Below are positions 29,182 to 38,660 of a DNA stretch of 64,000 nt, one piece after another. The stretch's first letter is position 1, and every line of letters begins with the position of its first letter. The stretch comes from Spirochaetaceae bacterium (lineage in GTDB: Bacteria; Spirochaetota; Leptospiria; Leptospirales; Leptonemataceae). The translations under genes and the position numbers were made by a program. A model generated the notes under the pieces. The model was given only the letters and a program-made list of their open reading frames with translations, did no database searches and was not told the DNA's origin. The DNA is taken from the NCBI GenBank assembly GCA_002730875.1, contig PCBI01000018.1:216737-280736 (forward strand), given 5' to 3'.

Positions 29182-30372
29182 TCAGGCGGCCAACCTTCGC
29201 CATTCATTGGGAGTTTTGCCTTTGTATTCCTTGAATAGCCGATTGAAAGTAGCCTTGGAGCTAAAGCCCGATTCCAGAGCTATGCGCAGTACCGGCCAGG
29301 GGGCATAATCAGGATCCCTGAGGAGCCGGGCTGCATGCTCTACGCGCAAGCCGTTGATGTAGCTGTAGAAGTTTCGCTGAACGCCCTGGTTCAAAAGGTA
29401 ACTCACTCGGTGCCGGCTCATTTCTAGCTGACGCGCCAGACTCTCCAGGGTAAGGTCCGAATCCAGAAACAATGCCCGGCTTTCAATGGACTGTCGCAAC
29501 TGGCGTACTTCTTCCTCCGGAGGGAGACTGTGGTGCGCCCCACCCAACGAATGCAGCTCGGGATCCGAATTCGATTCCCGGGGGGAACTCCCATCCATTC
29601 CGGGATCGGCAAACAGGTTTGGTGGGCGAAGATGGTCTTCGACTTCTTCTGACTCGGAAAGGGAGTATACCGGACGTTGGCGGGCCAGGAATAGCGAAAA
29701 GGAAACGATCATGGCCAGAAAGCCGGAGCCGTGCAACTCCTGATTTTCCCCGGCGGATAGCCCCCATGTATGCCCCAGAAATCTGTGGGCGCTCAGAAAT
29801 AAGCTGAGCACGAAGAAGAGAAACAGAAGCAGGTAACCGGACCCCAGAGTGTTCATTTCGGAGAGCCTGGATTTCGTTCGAATCACCCTCTGGCTATGCC
29901 TTCGCAACAGCAGGAATGTTAGCACGCTGTAAATGACGGCCAGAAAGGGATCTACAATTGCCAGGGGCCCGGGAAAGCCGGGGGCAGGAGCTCTTCCCGG
30001 CAACGGGGTTCCGCCACCGGCACGAAACAAGGGTACCGCCATAATGATGAGTAACAGAACCACGGGAGGACTCCACTCCCAGACTCGTAGCGATCGCTCG
30101 GGCCTGGTGAGCAAACGAATGTAGAGATAGAACAGGGGACCGTACAGCCAGGGCAAAGCCATTAGATGCAGATACTGAGGAATAGAACGCAACCAGCCTT
30201 CCTGCACCAGAAGCGGATGCAGAAGTGGCTTGAGCATTGCCAGAAGCCAGAGCAAGGCGATGGAGTCCAGGACGGGGCGCCGTTCCGCGGCAGGTTTGCT
30301 GATAATGATCAGAAATGAAAATCCCAGAATGGCCAGCCCGGCCACTATCGCGTATCTGGTGTCTGATATCAT
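29182..30372 (-). CDS. 7TM-AraC family transcription regulator
   Basis: 396 residues. Residues 1-215 contain about seven membrane helices, and residues 295-396 are an AraC/XylS DNA-binding domain with two helix-turn-helix units (LESLARQLEMSRHRVSYLLNQ and VLRIALESGFSSKATFNRLFKEYKGKTPNEWRR). Such proteins bind DNA from the membrane in response to an envelope signal, a layout common in Leptospira and Bacteroidetes. GAAGGAAGGGC precedes the ATG. Confidence 0.9.
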   Translation of the reverse strand: MISDTRYAIVAGLAILGFSFLIIISKPAAERRPVLDSIALLWLLAMLKPLLHPLLVQEGWLRSIPQYLHLMALPWLYGPLFYLYIRLLTRPERSLRVWEWSPPVVLLLIIMAVPLFRAGGGTPLPGRAPAPGFPGPLAIVDPFLAVIYSVLTFLLLRRHSQRVIRTKSRLSEMNTLGSGYLLLFLFFVLSLFLSAHRFLGHTWGLSAGENQELHGSGFLAMIVSFSLFLARQRPVYSLSESEEVEDHLRPPNLFADPGMDGSSPRESNSDPELHSLGGAHHSLPPEEEVRQLRQSIESRALFLDSDLTLESLARQLEMSRHRVSYLLNQGVQRNFYSYINGLRVEHAARLLRDPDYAPWPVLRIALESGFSSKATFNRLFKEYKGKTPNEWRRLAA

Positions 30373-30720
30373 GCCCTTCCTTCAGGGCTCATCCCCGGAC
30401 AGACGAAGTCTTGTACGATCCGTCAGCCTGGATCGTCCGAGTCCCTGAGATTATACATTCCCCGCCAATAGCCGTTTGGGTCCATAAGAAAAGCTTCTTC
30501 GAGGGGATTCGTATTCGCATGGTCATCGGACGAATGCCCTGGCATCGAGTAAATAGAGAGAATAGCCAGATAGATTCTCCGGTCTGGCTATGCCAGGCTG
30601 AGATCCCTGCATCCCTGCATCTGCTGCGACTGCTGCGACTGCCGGATTTGTCTGGATTCAGCCCCTTTGTTCGGTGTCATGCCTCGCGCTCATAGTTCGG
30701 TGCACCGTCCCATGGTTCGT
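30373..30720. other. Intergenic region between regulator and SCO1 gene
   Basis: No credible gene. It holds short direct repeats: GCATCCCT twice and CTGCTGCGA twice near 30605-30645. The promoter of the AraC-type gene should lie at the left end. Confidence 0.5.
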
Positions 30721-31470
30721 TTATTCCTGTGTGAGTTTCCGGATATCCTCCACCAGTCGTTCCAGGTCGCCGGCGCCGCCAACGTTATAGATTCCGCGCA
30801 AGAAACCCTCCGTATCCACCAGGAAGGCCTGCTCGGAATGGAGAAAGTCATCCGCTCCCTGACGACTGCGTACAACCGTATCCGCTCCGAAGGATTCCCG
30901 GGCAAGTGAATAGATCTCCTGGCGATTTCCGGTGAGCAGATGCCAGGTTTTCTGATCAATTCGCAGGCCCCGTGCATACTTTTGCATAACTTCCGGAGTA
31001 TCCACGTTCGGCGTAACCGAATAAGATATCTGCGCAAAACCAGACAAATCCGCCAGCTCTTGCTGCACCTGACGCAATCGGGGCATGATCATCGGGCAGA
31101 TTCCATTGCATTCCGTGAAAAAGAAGTTGGCCAGATAAACCTTACCGGACAATTCGCGGGTTCCAAAAGCACGGGCATTCTGGTCCAGAAAACGGAACGC
31201 CGGGATCTTGCGCGCTCGGTCAAGAGGTCCCTGCTCGGGGCTTTCCTTCCATACCGGCTGGAAGTCCTTCCCCACCATATAAGGCAGCGTCTCCGAATCT
31301 GCAGAAGCAAAACTCCGGACCTCCTCTCCGTAGCGCTTCTTCGGATCGAAAGAGTCATTGGCCCGGTCGCAGTGACTCAACAAAGCCGTTAAAAGAACAA
31401 GGAGAGCACCAACCGGCGCCAGTCCCCTGGCCCACCGGGCTTCATATGAGAATCTCCCGCGTTGAATCAC
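30721..31470 (-). CDS. SCO1/SenC-type copper/thiol lipoprotein
   Basis: About 249 residues from GTG 31470, which overlaps the upstream stop by 4 bp (GTGA). An ATG at 31524 with GGGGAG before it would add 18 residues inside the upstream gene. The lipoprotein signal ends LLTALLSHC. The thioredoxin fold carries CNGIC (Cys-x3-Cys) and a distal His in FLHSEQAFLVD, the Cu ligands of SCO1. It is the third gene of a YHYH-MORN-SCO1 unit. It may load copper onto an oxidase or deliver reducing equivalents. Confidence 0.88.
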   Translation of the reverse strand: MIQRGRFSYEARWARGLAPVGALLVLLTALLSHCDRANDSFDPKKRYGEEVRSFASADSETLPYMVGKDFQPVWKESPEQGPLDRARKIPAFRFLDQNARAFGTRELSGKVYLANFFFTECNGICPMIMPRLRQVQQELADLSGFAQISYSVTPNVDTPEVMQKYARGLRIDQKTWHLLTGNRQEIYSLARESFGADTVVRSRQGADDFLHSEQAFLVDTEGFLRGIYNVGGAGDLERLVEDIRKLTQE

Positions 31471-32054
31471 TTTCCGTTCGCCTGCTGCAGCAGGTCCGGA
31501 ATAGATTGTTTTACTCCGTTGCATAGATCGCTCCCCATCAAACCCATTTGCCTGTGCCTGTTCACCTGGACATAGTTGGCATAGATCTGTCCGTTTTCGC
31601 GCCAGGTTTTTTGTCCCAACGGGCGTCCATCAACAAATCGGGAATACGTAAACAGCTTTCCGTTGCTATGCCAGGAGAAGGCCTCCCCGTGCTGACGATC
31701 GTTCTCGTACTCATAGTAAAATCGGATTTGGCCGGAAGGGTACCATCCGCGATGAACCCCTACTCGCTTCCCGTGCTCGTAGGGTCGCTCCGTGGCCATG
31801 CGTCCGTCATTGTACCATTCATGCTCCACGCCGTGAATGCTCCCATTTATCATTGGCGTTTCTTTCCATCCCTGCGGAAAATCCGTACGCATAATTCCGT
31901 TAAACGGTTCTCCATTCAGGTAAAGTATCCCCTTGCTTATTTCAAAACCGGGATGGGAATTCAGGACTCCGTGCCGCTCTTTCTTACAATGCGGGGCGGC
32001 GACCAGCACGACCACGGCCACAGCAAGAGCGCAATTCGCAGGGAGAAGCCTCAT
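31467..32054 (-). CDS. MORN/YwqK-like repeat lipoprotein
   Basis: 195 residues. The signal sequence ends VLVAAPHC, a loose lipobox. The mature part has several MORN_2/YwqK-type repeats of about 22 residues with W/Y-x-x-G pattern (HEWYNDGRMATERPYEHGKR, HRGWYPSGQIRFYYEYENDR, FSWHSNGKLFTYSRF, TWRENGQIYANY). YwqK is named after a Bacillus antitoxin, but here the protein is exported and no toxin adjoins. The Cys in SDLCNGVKQ near the C-terminus is noteworthy. Same operon as SCO1. Confidence 0.8.
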   Translation of the reverse strand: MRLLPANCALAVAVVVLVAAPHCKKERHGVLNSHPGFEISKGILYLNGEPFNGIMRTDFPQGWKETPMINGSIHGVEHEWYNDGRMATERPYEHGKRVGVHRGWYPSGQIRFYYEYENDRQHGEAFSWHSNGKLFTYSRFVDGRPLGQKTWRENGQIYANYVQVNRHRQMGLMGSDLCNGVKQSIPDLLQQANGK

Positions 32055-32063
32055 GAATTCGAG

Positions 32064-32888
32064 CTATTGACTGACAGTACCTTTGGTTCCGTGGAAGTCT
32101 TGCTTCAGCACCAGATATCCGCCTGAACCGCCATCCAACGCCAGATGATAGTGGTATGTATTGCCTACAACGGCATGATTGTGGGTATGACCGCCATTGG
32201 CATCGATGGCTGCATTTGTGCCCGGGTTTACCCCGCCAGGATCTTTACGTCCGAATATAGCGTATCCATCCAGGGCAATACCCACCAGCTCCGAACCATC
32301 GTTGGTGATCTTGTACGGTTCTGTATGGTAGTGATACTGGCCTATATTGGTGGGATGACCGTTTCCAGAGTCCATTGTGTCTAACTCATCTGCCAGGGTA
32401 TCTCCGGGGGCAGCCTGATTGTTATAGATGGCCAGGCCATTTACCGTAACGCCCATGGGACCAAAATCGGTGGTGCTGCCGCTGGTATCAGGGGAGGCAG
32501 GAATGGTAAGCCGAATGCTCTGCGAAGAAATGGTATTCGGGTTCGGTGAGTTTCCGGAAGGAAAATCGTTAATGTAGCAACCGGAAGTTTGGCTGTAATA
32601 ACCGTTCTGGTAAGGAGGAAGGTTACTTGTCTGGAACACATAGTTACTTCCGCTTACGGTGACTGTCATGCAGGTAAAATTATCCTTAATCCACGAAGGA
32701 AGGGATGCGTCATTGTTTGTGACGCAGGAGTTGCAGCCGGCCGAATTGGCCGCAATAGCCAGGACTCCCAGAGCCAGCGCCGTGTCGTCGCTTTCTTCTG
32801 AGCCAAGTAGATTGCACTGCAAAGACAGCGCTGAAATGAGAGCCATGCTCCCTATAGCCACAAAGGCGCCTAATCTGTATTGTTTCAT
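32064..32888 (-). CDS. YHYH-domain lipoprotein
   Basis: 274 residues from ATG 32888, preceded by GGGAGG. The signal ends LISALSLQC. The YHYH domain is recognised by GQYHYHTEP, GIALDGYAIFG and GNTYHYHLALD, with a HTHNH stretch between. The many His residues suggest metal binding. YHYH proteins are exported; their biochemical role is unknown to me. Two pairs of Cys (GCNSC, and C in NFTC and SGCY) could form disulfides. First gene of the YHYH-MORN-SCO1 unit. Confidence 0.88.
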   Translation of the reverse strand: MKQYRLGAFVAIGSMALISALSLQCNLLGSEESDDTALALGVLAIAANSAGCNSCVTNNDASLPSWIKDNFTCMTVTVSGSNYVFQTSNLPPYQNGYYSQTSGCYINDFPSGNSPNPNTISSQSIRLTIPASPDTSGSTTDFGPMGVTVNGLAIYNNQAAPGDTLADELDTMDSGNGHPTNIGQYHYHTEPYKITNDGSELVGIALDGYAIFGRKDPGGVNPGTNAAIDANGGHTHNHAVVGNTYHYHLALDGGSGGYLVLKQDFHGTKGTVSQ

Positions 32889-32944
32889 ATGTCCTCCCGA
32901 TCCGACTCCCTGTCGGCAACGCGGCATGTCGCGCCTGGACGCAT

Positions 32945-32957
32945 AGTCCAGTGGACT
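32945..32957. promoter_or_regulatory. 13-bp perfect palindrome upstream of the YHYH operon
   Basis: AGTCCA-G-TGGACT is centred about 62 bp upstream of the YHYH start codon, where an operator would lie. No regulator can be assigned. Confidence 0.4.
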
Positions 32958-33353
32958 GCACTTTAGACTGAAGGATATGCAGGAATGCGCAAGGCTTTTA
33001 CAGTGAAGACAGCTCCCGGAAGAGCGTTTTGCGGTCTCATTGGATCGATTGAGACGCTTTTGGACACCTGGCGCAGGTAGGAGACAAATGAGAGGGCTTT
33101 CGCAGATTTATCTGTGGCGCTTTTCGCTTATGTAACAGTCGTTCCGACTGCGATGTAAACTACTCGCATAAGCCGGAGATCTGGCATATTACGCGTCTTA
33201 CCCACAGGGAGGAATCCGGGTCTTAGCATTTATCGGATTCGTGCCGAACAAGCAACCCCCGTGGATGTCGATAATGACCCGGCATTATGAGACCCGCAGA
33301 CCGCGGCAAAAAATTGTGGCATATTTGTCGGCTGCTTTGCTTTATTTCGCATT
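32958..33353. other. Intergenic region with possible leader peptide and hairpins
   Basis: There is no full gene. A 15-codon ORF at 33088-33135 has a good ribosome site (TAGGAGA). It is followed directly by an inverted repeat CAGTCG-TTC-CGACTG at 33136-33150. A second imperfect hairpin (TCTCA/TGAGA) lies near 33035-33060. Confidence 0.4.
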
Positions 33354-33986
33354 GTGTCTCATATTCTACCAGCGGAAAGTCAGGAACTGGAACAGTTCTG
33401 GAGCTCCAGATACGAATCCGGTCAAACGGGATGGGATCTGGGCGGAGTAAGTCCACCTCTCAAGCACTTCATCGACATCTGGAAACGTGAGAATCTTCAC
33501 AGTCGACCGCTGCTGCTGCCTGGATGTGGTAATGCCTACGAGGCCAACTATTTGCTGGAAGCGGGTTACCACAGCGTGACTGTGGTGGACATCGCCGTTC
33601 CGGCGCTGGAGCGACTCAAAGCCCGCGTAAACGATCTTCATCCGCACCATATGGAGAATCTGCATCTGGTGCACGGGGACTTCTTCAAGCTGCAGGGCGC
33701 CTTCGGGCTTATTCTGGAACAGACATTTTTCTGTGCTCTGGACCCATCGCTTCGCGAAAGCTATGCAAAGAAGATGCACGATCTACTGCAGCCGGAAGGC
33801 GAAATGGCCGGAGTGTTTTTTGATGCGCCCATGTATGACCACCGACCGCCTTTTGGCGGCAGCGCAGCGGAGTACAGGGAGCTTCTGGCGCCGTACTTCG
33901 AATTTCTGGTCTGGGAAAGTTGCCAGATATCCCACCCGGCGCGCCAGGGAAGCGAACTGCTATTTCGCTTAAGAAAAATGCGCTAG
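33354..33986 (+). CDS. TPMT-family SAM-dependent methyltransferase
   Basis: 210 residues from GTG 33354. The thiopurine methyltransferase-like signature is clear: FWSSRYESGQTGWDLGGVSPPL at the N-terminus, then the SAM-binding LLLPGCGNAYEANYLLEAGY, VTVVDIA, HGDFFKL and LILEQTFFCALDP. In bacteria such enzymes methylate S, Se or Te compounds, or halides. Specificity cannot be told. No good ribosome site is visible before the GTG. Confidence 0.88.
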   Translation: MSHILPAESQELEQFWSSRYESGQTGWDLGGVSPPLKHFIDIWKRENLHSRPLLLPGCGNAYEANYLLEAGYHSVTVVDIAVPALERLKARVNDLHPHHMENLHLVHGDFFKLQGAFGLILEQTFFCALDPSLRESYAKKMHDLLQPEGEMAGVFFDAPMYDHRPPFGGSAAEYRELLAPYFEFLVWESCQISHPARQGSELLFRLRKMR

Positions 33987-34152
33987 CTTGATCTCACAAT
34001 CTTGATCTCATGATCCAGCCCTTTGCGAGCCGGCCCCGGCTGTAGCGGCGGGTTTGCAGATACCGGCCTTCCTGATGGAACTCAGATAATTTTGGTGCGT
34101 AGGCGGGGCCCTGACCTTATGTGACTACTCTGCCGAGGGGACGAGCCGATCT

Positions 34153-34668
34153 TCAGGCAATGGGATCCGGACAGACGGAACGCAGTTTGCACTTCGTGCA
34201 ATATTGGCCCATGGTGAGCGAATCCAGATGCTCCATGATGCTTCGAATATGCACCGGATCGTCTGTAAGAAAGGCCATTTCGAAGTTTCGCTTGTCCGCT
34301 CCTTTTGCGCCCATCCCCGCTCCGGTCAGGTTGGCCGATCCCACCAGGGCAGACTTTCCGTCTACGATGACGCACTTGGAATGATTCCTGGGACAAAGAA
34401 ACCGTTCGAATCGGTCCGACTCCAGAAGCGCCGGAAAACGATCGAACTCCCTGCGAAAATACGTGCCTGGTTCCTTTGCATGTATCAGCCTTATCTCCAC
34501 CCCGGATCGAACCAACGAAGCGAATACCTCCAGGATGGAACGGAAGCTACCCTCCGACCGAATGTATGTGGACTTTAGATCGGCCGTGGCCACCCAGACG
34601 AATCGACGGGCGCTTTCCAGTTGCTTCTGAAAGGCTGAGTATATCTGATCGGAAAGCAGTAGCTCCAC
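34153..34668 (-). CDS. Phospholipase D-like (single HKD) protein with C-terminal Cys motif
   Basis: 171 residues from GTG 34668. One HKD motif is present (HSKCVIVDGKSALVGSANLTGAGM), as in small PLD-family nucleases that act as dimers. The C-terminus has CTKCKLRSVC, three Cys that could hold a metal. No signal peptide is visible, so an intracellular nuclease or phosphodiesterase is more likely than a secreted lipase. It is divergent from the DsbA-like gene. Confidence 0.82.
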   Translation of the reverse strand: MELLLSDQIYSAFQKQLESARRFVWVATADLKSTYIRSEGSFRSILEVFASLVRSGVEIRLIHAKEPGTYFRREFDRFPALLESDRFERFLCPRNHSKCVIVDGKSALVGSANLTGAGMGAKGADKRNFEMAFLTDDPVHIRSIMEHLDSLTMGQYCTKCKLRSVCPDPIA

Positions 34669-34733
34669 ATTCCATTCTCGGTGGACCCGGGATTATTCTG
34701 GACAAATGCCGACTTTTCGCCCTTATTTTTACT

Positions 34734-35450
34734 ATGAATCTGCCAGAAGAAGCGATCCTTTATGTGGGCGACCCCATGTGTTCCTGGTGCTACGGATTTA
34801 ATCCTGTGCTGGGCAAAGTAGAAGAGGTGTATTCCGATCGGATACCCCTGCGCGCTGTGATGGGCGGATTGCGCCCCGGCGAACTGGCAGAGCCACTGGA
34901 CAGTCGGCTGGGCAAATTTCTGCGACACCATTGGAAGCAGGTGGAGGAAGCCACCGGACAACCTTTCAACTATGACTTTCTGGAAAAAGAAGGCTTCATC
35001 TACGATACAGAGCCTTCCTGTCGCGCAGTGGTATCTTTTCGTAATTTCCTGCCCCAGCGTGAGTTTGCTTTTTTCTCCGACGTGCAGTCCGCATTCTACC
35101 GTGACGGCAAGGATCCCTGCGCAACGGATACCTTCGTAGAATTGGCCGAAAACTACGACCTGGACGGAAACCAGTTTCGAGAATTCTTCGAAAGCGATGA
35201 GGCCCGATACCAGACAAACCTGGATTTCCAGTTGGGCCGGGCCGTAGGCGTAACCGGATTTCCGGCTCTGGTGCATTTAAAGAATCAGCGGGCCATGGTG
35301 ATTTCTTACGGCTACACGCCTTTTGACCGCATTCAGGATGTAATGGATAATCTGGTCCTTAAACCGGCAGGTAGCCGGGACCGGCCGGACTCGGATGCAC
35401 AGGGCGAAGCGCCGGGGAATGCCTGCGATATAGATTCCGGAGACTGCTAG
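34734..35450 (+). CDS. DsbA-family (FrnE-like) thiol oxidoreductase
   Basis: 238 residues from ATG 34734; the longer frame upstream is antisense to the PLD gene. The active site CSWC lies in GDPMCSWCYGFNP, and the helical insert and cis-Pro loop (GVTGFPALVHL) are those of FrnE/DsbA-like enzymes. There is no signal peptide, so it is probably a cytoplasmic protein-disulfide or glutathione-linked enzyme. The C-terminal 30 residues are polar and end in Asp-Cys. Confidence 0.87.
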   Translation: MNLPEEAILYVGDPMCSWCYGFNPVLGKVEEVYSDRIPLRAVMGGLRPGELAEPLDSRLGKFLRHHWKQVEEATGQPFNYDFLEKEGFIYDTEPSCRAVVSFRNFLPQREFAFFSDVQSAFYRDGKDPCATDTFVELAENYDLDGNQFREFFESDEARYQTNLDFQLGRAVGVTGFPALVHLKNQRAMVISYGYTPFDRIQDVMDNLVLKPAGSRDRPDSDAQGEAPGNACDIDSGDC

Positions 35451-35575
35451 AGGCCGCTTGGAAACCTGCACCGGGAATCGAAGCAGCGAAGAAGCCATTA
35501 GCAGCCGAAATGATTCCTGGTTTGCGCCTGCTGCGGCCAGGGTAGGCCCACAGGGGTGGCAGCCCCGGATTGCTT

Positions 35576-37591
35576 TTATTGTACCTGATAGCTGAAGCTT
35601 CGCTTACCGGACCAGTTACCCGCATAGTCCTGAATTCGTACAGTGGCTGTGTGCTTACCCGAAGCGAGTATTTCCGGCGGATAAAAGATCTCGAAACCGT
35701 ATCGATCCGGATTCCATTCGGCCAGGGCCGGTTTGCCGTTCACTTCCAGCTCCAGGCTTCCCACATTCACCCCGGTTCCGTAGTCGGCGAAGTATCGGAG
35801 CGAAAGAAGCACCGGTTTGTCCACGCGGGTTCGAAGATCCGGAATGGCCCGAATCACCGGATTCGAACGGTCCTTGAGAATGATGTATTTTTCCAGACTG
35901 CGAACATAGCCAGTTAGCTTACCATTGCGGCTGTAGGCCACAGGATAGAGGGCGCCGGAGTCGGTGATTCGGTACAGTCCATCGTTGTCTTGCAGATCCT
36001 CAATATGGATCTTGAGCGGATCGAGAACAAAGATTCGTTCCCGAAAGATCATTCCCGTAAGCTCGTCCAGATTACGACTTCGTATATTATAAACAGGGGA
36101 AAGCTTCTCCAATTTCCCTGTAGAAAGCTTAGCCGCTTCTTCGAGCACCTGAAAACGGACGGCTCCGGTAAGACTTCGCGGTCCTACTTCCAGACGTAGC
36201 CTGCCGTCGGGACTTCGTAGATTCAGATCCTTGCCGGGACGACCAACGCCGGAACCGGAATCCATGGAATCCCGTAGCCGTTCTTCCATGGTATAGGGAG
36301 ACCATCCCCGGTCGGTGCTGGCTACTGCGCGAAGGGAGAGCGGGCTCACCGAATCATTTTTAAGCGACAGAGAAACGACGGATCGATTTCCGCCCGCATC
36401 TTGAAGCTGCACTATGACCTGCGACGACTCCCCCGGTTTCGGACTCTGTAAGCGGCCATGATCCACCGAAGAAAGAAAGCTAAACTGTCCGGGCAGTAGA
36501 TCGAATGCATTGTGAATGTATCGGGTGCCGCCCCCAATGCGGGAGGATTCGCTGTAAAGGATAAGATGATGGAAGGAACCCGTATGAATAAGACTATCGA
36601 AGGTGGAAGAATAAACTGTCTTTCCGTCCTGTGTCATGCGAAGGTCGGCAATTCCCAGACGCGCATATTTTCCGGAAGGATCGAAGTATCGCACCTGGAG
36701 GCAGGTTTTTCCATTCACGGTAACATCGGCCGCGGTGTACTGCCGCAGATTGCAGGGTTGATCCTGGGCGCCGCATTCGCTGCTTTCATCCACCGCCAGG
36801 GAAATGGTGGCTTCCCTGTCATTGATTCGTGCATCGGCTTCGCAGGGAATCAGCACCAGGGATTCCACCAGAGGCGCTCGGTCATCCGCCAGGCGAAGTC
36901 CGTAATTCAAAGGATTCAGTACCCGCTCCCCATCCAGGTATTCAAAGTGTAAATGCGACGGACCGGAACCGGTATCCCCGGTGAGCGCAATGGTCTGCCC
37001 CCTCTCCACTGCGATTTCGTTTTTCTCGAAACGAAGATCGAATCTCTGTCTCGTAGAGAGCCACTTCTCCAATTCCGGCTTCTGCTTAAAGAAGGACTTG
37101 AGAAGCTCCGGCGCATAAGCCGAAAGATGTCCATATTTGGAGCGGCGACCATCGGCATGGGTGATCCAGATACCATAGCCCAGACCATAGCCATCATAGA
37201 TGATCCTGGACACGTAACCCGAACGCACGGCATACACAGGATCGCCTATATCGCTGGAAAGATCGATTCCATAGTGAAAATGACTTCTACGGTATTCGCC
37301 AGTGGTACCGGTGAGGACCAGCGGAGGATCCAGCGGGGGATGAAGTTCCGGATTCTCCGGCGCAGGTCTTAAATCCTGTCCCTCGGCCCCCGAGGTGGAC
37401 TCCTCGGAAACACCGTTGCGAGAAGCGGAACTGTCGCTCTCACTCTTTTTTTTCTCTGACTGCGAAGTCTCTGGAGCCCTGGAATCATCCGACTCCGATG
37501 TTCGCTGCCATGGGGCATGGCAGCCGACAGCCAGGCAGGCCAGGATCAACAGGGCATTCAGAAACCATAACCCGGGATTTGTATTTTTCAT
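35576..37591 (-). CDS. M23 family (LytM-like) metallopeptidase lipoprotein with large C-terminal region
   Basis: 671 residues from ATG 37591 (GAGG upstream). The lipoprotein signal ends ILACLAVGC and is followed by a Ser/Glu-rich linker (about 30-65). The M23 domain (about 75-230) has the zinc ligands in HFHYGIDLSS and GPSHLHFEY, so it should cut peptidoglycan cross-links. The remaining 440 residues contain beta-sandwich-like repeats (DLRMTQDGKTVYSSTFDSL, SLELEVNGKPALAEWN, HTATVRIQDYAGN). This resembles Leptospira and Bacteroidetes M23 proteins. Confidence 0.9.
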   Translation of the reverse strand: MKNTNPGLWFLNALLILACLAVGCHAPWQRTSESDDSRAPETSQSEKKKSESDSSASRNGVSEESTSGAEGQDLRPAPENPELHPPLDPPLVLTGTTGEYRRSHFHYGIDLSSDIGDPVYAVRSGYVSRIIYDGYGLGYGIWITHADGRRSKYGHLSAYAPELLKSFFKQKPELEKWLSTRQRFDLRFEKNEIAVERGQTIALTGDTGSGPSHLHFEYLDGERVLNPLNYGLRLADDRAPLVESLVLIPCEADARINDREATISLAVDESSECGAQDQPCNLRQYTAADVTVNGKTCLQVRYFDPSGKYARLGIADLRMTQDGKTVYSSTFDSLIHTGSFHHLILYSESSRIGGGTRYIHNAFDLLPGQFSFLSSVDHGRLQSPKPGESSQVIVQLQDAGGNRSVVSLSLKNDSVSPLSLRAVASTDRGWSPYTMEERLRDSMDSGSGVGRPGKDLNLRSPDGRLRLEVGPRSLTGAVRFQVLEEAAKLSTGKLEKLSPVYNIRSRNLDELTGMIFRERIFVLDPLKIHIEDLQDNDGLYRITDSGALYPVAYSRNGKLTGYVRSLEKYIILKDRSNPVIRAIPDLRTRVDKPVLLSLRYFADYGTGVNVGSLELEVNGKPALAEWNPDRYGFEIFYPPEILASGKHTATVRIQDYAGNWSGKRSFSYQVQ

Positions 37592-37904
37592 GTGGTAGCC
37601 TCGGTCCTTCAAGCGTCCGTATTCAAGCCCTCGGCATTCGAGCCTCAGTCATACAAGCCTCAGTATTCTTACCGTCAGATCTACTCTGGCATCCGTTTCT
37701 GACAGCGAGGTCCATAAAATGCGACATAATCTGAATTATTGGCGCATCCGTCCCTGAAATGACAATGGCAGAGGATTCCCCGCGGGCAATCAGCTTTCCG
37801 GCCGCCCCGAAAAAACCGGGAACCCCCATACACCAGAGCCGGTCCAATGGGGAGAAACCGGAAAAGAGTGGATATCTCGGAAATTTTGTATTAGGTTTAG
37901 ACAC

Positions 37905-38648
37905 ATGATTGGACACAAGAACAGAAGCACCCCCTGGATTTTGGCCACAGCGATTCTATTCTTCGCTGGTTCGGCATTGCAGGCGCAGGTAGTACGATAC
38001 CGATCCAATGCCTATGATATTCAATCGGGCAAGTACATGTACACCGAAAACCATGCTGAGCACTGGCAAAACGGCAAGCATGCCTATAGCATCGTAACCT
38101 ACACCGACCCCCAGGGCCAGGTGATGGCCGTGAAAAAGATTGTATTCACGGGCAGCAAAGTGGCTCCCAACTACGATCTGTCCGATAAGCGAAGCGGGCT
38201 GGAAGAAGGGGCCCGGGTAAACGGAAATTCAGTGAGCGTCTACTATAAGCCTTCGGCCTCCGAAAGCAAGAAATCCAAAGCGCTGAATGTACCTTCTCCA
38301 ATCGTTGTGGATGGCGGATTCGACTATTTCGTACGACAGAACATGCAGAGTCTGATGGCCGGAAAGACCCTTACGGGGAATTTCACCGTGTCCCATCGGC
38401 TGGACTATTTTCCCTGCCGGATTTACAAAGTCAGGGACCTGAAGTTTCTGGAAAGGGATGCCGTGATGTTTGTCATGGAACCTACAAACATTGTAATCCG
38501 CCAGCTGGCCGATCCAATCTACATTATATACGACAAGAAGACCGGACGGTTGCTTCGCTTTACTGGCGTTTCCAACCTCGAAAAGCCCGACGGTAGCAAC
38601 TATCGTGTTCACATTGTTTTTCGCTATCCGGATGAGTTGCTGAAGTAG
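37905..38648 (+). CDS. Secreted hypothetical protein
   Basis: 247 residues with a signal peptide (WILATAILFFAGSALQAQ). The mature domain has regular beta strands (YSIVTYTDPQGQVMAVKKIVF, DPIYIIYDKKTGRLLRFTGVS, YRVHIVFRYP), suggestive of a periplasmic beta-barrel-like or lipid-binding fold of the DUF3108/LolA kind; this is only an impression. It ends 12 bp before the GNAT-nitrilase gene and is probably co-transcribed. Confidence 0.75.
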   Translation: MIGHKNRSTPWILATAILFFAGSALQAQVVRYRSNAYDIQSGKYMYTENHAEHWQNGKHAYSIVTYTDPQGQVMAVKKIVFTGSKVAPNYDLSDKRSGLEEGARVNGNSVSVYYKPSASESKKSKALNVPSPIVVDGGFDYFVRQNMQSLMAGKTLTGNFTVSHRLDYFPCRIYKVRDLKFLERDAVMFVMEPTNIVIRQLADPIYIIYDKKTGRLLRFTGVSNLEKPDGSNYRVHIVFRYPDELLK

Positions 38649-38660
38649 ATTCCGTCCGCA

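Noticed and set aside
31467..32054. YwqK antitoxin of a toxin-antitoxin pair
   Set aside because: The repeats match, but the protein is a lipoprotein in an operon with SCO1 and there is no toxin gene beside it.
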